Assembly (NCBI GenBank): GCA_016712625.1
Contig: JADJQQ010000026.1
Location: 1-11,471, forward strand
Direction of reading: 5' to 3'
DNA from: Candidatus Competibacteraceae bacterium
GTDB lineage: Bacteria; Pseudomonadota; Gammaproteobacteria; Competibacterales; Competibacteraceae
Length of the DNA stretch: 11,471 nucleotides
In this document: piece by piece, positions 10,645-11,471 of the stretch
Layout: each line of letters opens with the position of its first letter
Position numbering within the stretch: position 1 is the stretch's first letter
Translations under genes and position numbers: made by a program
Notes under the pieces: model-generated
What the model saw: only the letters and a program-made list of their open reading frames with translations
Database searches by the model: none
Told to the model about the DNA's origin: nothing

Positions 10645-11429
10645 CCGCTAGCGACTTTGGTACTGCCCTGGAGGTGGGCCTATCGCAATTGCTGAAAAGC
10701 TCCTTCGCACCATCTAACACCGATGTTCAGCGGGTGACGAAAACCATCGAAGTGCGCGACTTTAAAGAGGTGGATTTTCCGACTATCTCCATGGAGGAAC
10801 CCGGCGAAGAGGCCGAGGACGCTCACGAAACCGCGCCGTTGAAAACTGAGCATCGTGGAGGGGACCGCAAAGGACGTTTGCGCACCTTCAGCGGGAAAAT
10901 CCGGTTTGCGCGTCATGTCTGGATGACGTGGGGAACTGAATTAGCCGCCGCGATCACCGATTACAGCCAATCGATTTTTTCCAGGGATCGAGCGCCGCCT
11001 GCTGGCTGAATGCCTTGAGGGAGCGACCTGGACCACCGGCACCGGTTCGCTTTCGATAGCCGGAATGGAAACCGCCGCCACGGCATTCGCGCGATCAAAC
11101 TAACGGAGCCGGCCAAAAGTGCGGCTTGGGAATCGCCGCCCTGATCGTGCCCTCCAAACTCGAAATGACCGCGCGGGTCGTTCGCGAGGGTCTAGGCTGG
11201 CGCGATCTTGGCATCACCGTACTGCCGACTCACGTCGGATACCACATGGTATGCGGTCGCCGATCCGCAACTGAGCGCCCCGGTCACCCGGCTGGTGCTG
11301 CAATCGTCGCCAAATCCGCGCATATATCTCAATCCGCTAATCATTGAAGGCTTTGAGTCCGCCGTGCAGCACGATGTCGATTTCGTGCCCCTGTCCGGTG
11401 TGCCTGGCATTGTGAAGGTGTCGCCATGA
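10608..11429 (+). CDS. HK97-type major capsid protein, two or three frameshifts
   Basis: It reads Met-Thr-Ala-Ser-Asp-Phe-Gly-Thr-Ala-Leu, Val-Thr-Lys-Thr-Ile-Glu-Val-Arg-Asp-Phe-Lys-Glu-Val-Asp-Phe-Pro, Phe-Ala-Arg-His-Val-Trp (about 10636-10925). The frame breaks at TTTTTTCC (10975-10982), resumes as Ile-Glu-Arg-Arg-Leu-Leu-Ala-Glu, breaks again at 11096-11102 and continues through the terminal repeat to 11429. Joined, it gives about 270 residues with the order typical of capsid domains found fused behind prohead proteases. The start is uncertain (10608, or fused to the ORF before it). Own capsid, but no portal or protease, fits a satellite building or altering its own shell. Homopolymer context favours sequencing error over decay. 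Confidence 0.75.
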
Positions 11430-11471
11430 GCGGCCTTACTCGATCCACGCTATTCCCGCCGGCCGTCCCGC
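11097..11471. repeat. Terminal direct repeat, right copy
   Basis: Second copy of the segment at 1-377, 375 bases long against 377. This copy has lost two bases near 11222-11230, which breaks the capsid frame, but it keeps the correct frame at the Asn-Pro-Arg-Ile-Tyr stretch and at the start of the following gene. Merging the copies gives an uninterrupted capsid C-terminus and an uninterrupted next gene, and closes the element into a circle of about 11.09 kb. Confidence 0.93.
11426..11471 (+). CDS. Start of the 106-aa hypothetical gene (right copy, cut by window end)
   Basis: The ATG overlaps the capsid stop (ATGA). This copy reads Met-Ser-Gly-Leu-Thr-Arg-Ser-Thr-Leu-Phe-Pro-Pro-Ala-Val-Pro and leads in frame into the long ORF seen at 422-652. 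The left copy lacks one base here and breaks. Confidence 0.6.
   Translation, partial: MSGLTRSTLFPPAVP

Noticed and set aside
1..11471. tRNA, rRNA, integrase, transposase or cas genes
   Set aside because: I looked for tRNA-like arms, tyrosine or serine recombinase motifs, transposase inverted repeats and Cas motifs, and found none that I could support.

Overview
The window appears to be one complete turn of a small circular or terminally redundant mobile element, sequenced slightly past its own start. Bases 1-377 recur at 11097-11471 with only a few differences, so the unit is about 11.09 kb. Every convincing gene is on the + strand and the genes are tightly packed, many sharing ATGA or TAATG junctions. 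The DNA is GC-rich and the proteins resemble phage and island proteins of Proteobacteria. A gamma- or betaproteobacterial host is likely, but I cannot name a species.

The gene content suggests a phage satellite or phage-plasmid-like element rather than a full phage. It has a lambda Nu1-like small terminase preceded by a cos-like region with a perfect IHF consensus. It has an HK97-type major capsid protein and an 841-residue primase-helicase with repeated GGCGCAAT motifs (a probable origin) in its 3' end. A ProQ/FinO-domain RNA chaperone is coupled to the replication gene, and there are two small helix-turn-helix-like proteins. I see no integrase, large terminase, portal, tail or lysis gene, so packaging would need a helper phage.

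Layout. 1-336: capsid C-terminus (first copy). 333-1619: small unknown phage-type genes, one with a four-cysteine motif. 1579-1982: a gene-poor stretch holding a two-repeat, one-spacer type I-E-like CRISPR unit flanked by remnants of two other genes. 2099-3132: an HTH regulator and three small genes. 3133-3799: a regulatory stretch with a lone 37-base CRISPR-repeat-like unit followed by a terminator, an AT-rich segment with direct repeats, a promoter candidate and a hairpin. 3800-4021: a small putative DNA-binding protein. 4184-7236: ProQ/FinO protein and primase-helicase. 7272-9293: an accessory operon with a TubC-like protein, an HEAGH-motif protein and two small proteins. 9294-9509: cos candidate. 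9510-11429: small terminase, an unknown ORF and the capsid gene.

The most interesting feature is the presence of two unlike CRISPR-repeat-like units with no cas genes. Both could be decoy RNAs that occupy host Cas proteins (RNA-based anti-CRISPRs), or in one case a one-spacer mini-array that borrows the host Cascade.

Several genes (capsid, HEAGH protein, TubC-like protein, 106-residue protein) look broken by single-base shifts, some next to homopolymers. The two copies of the terminal repeat disagree at exactly this kind of site and repair each other's frames. Residual sequencing error is therefore a better explanation than true gene decay for at least some of these breaks.
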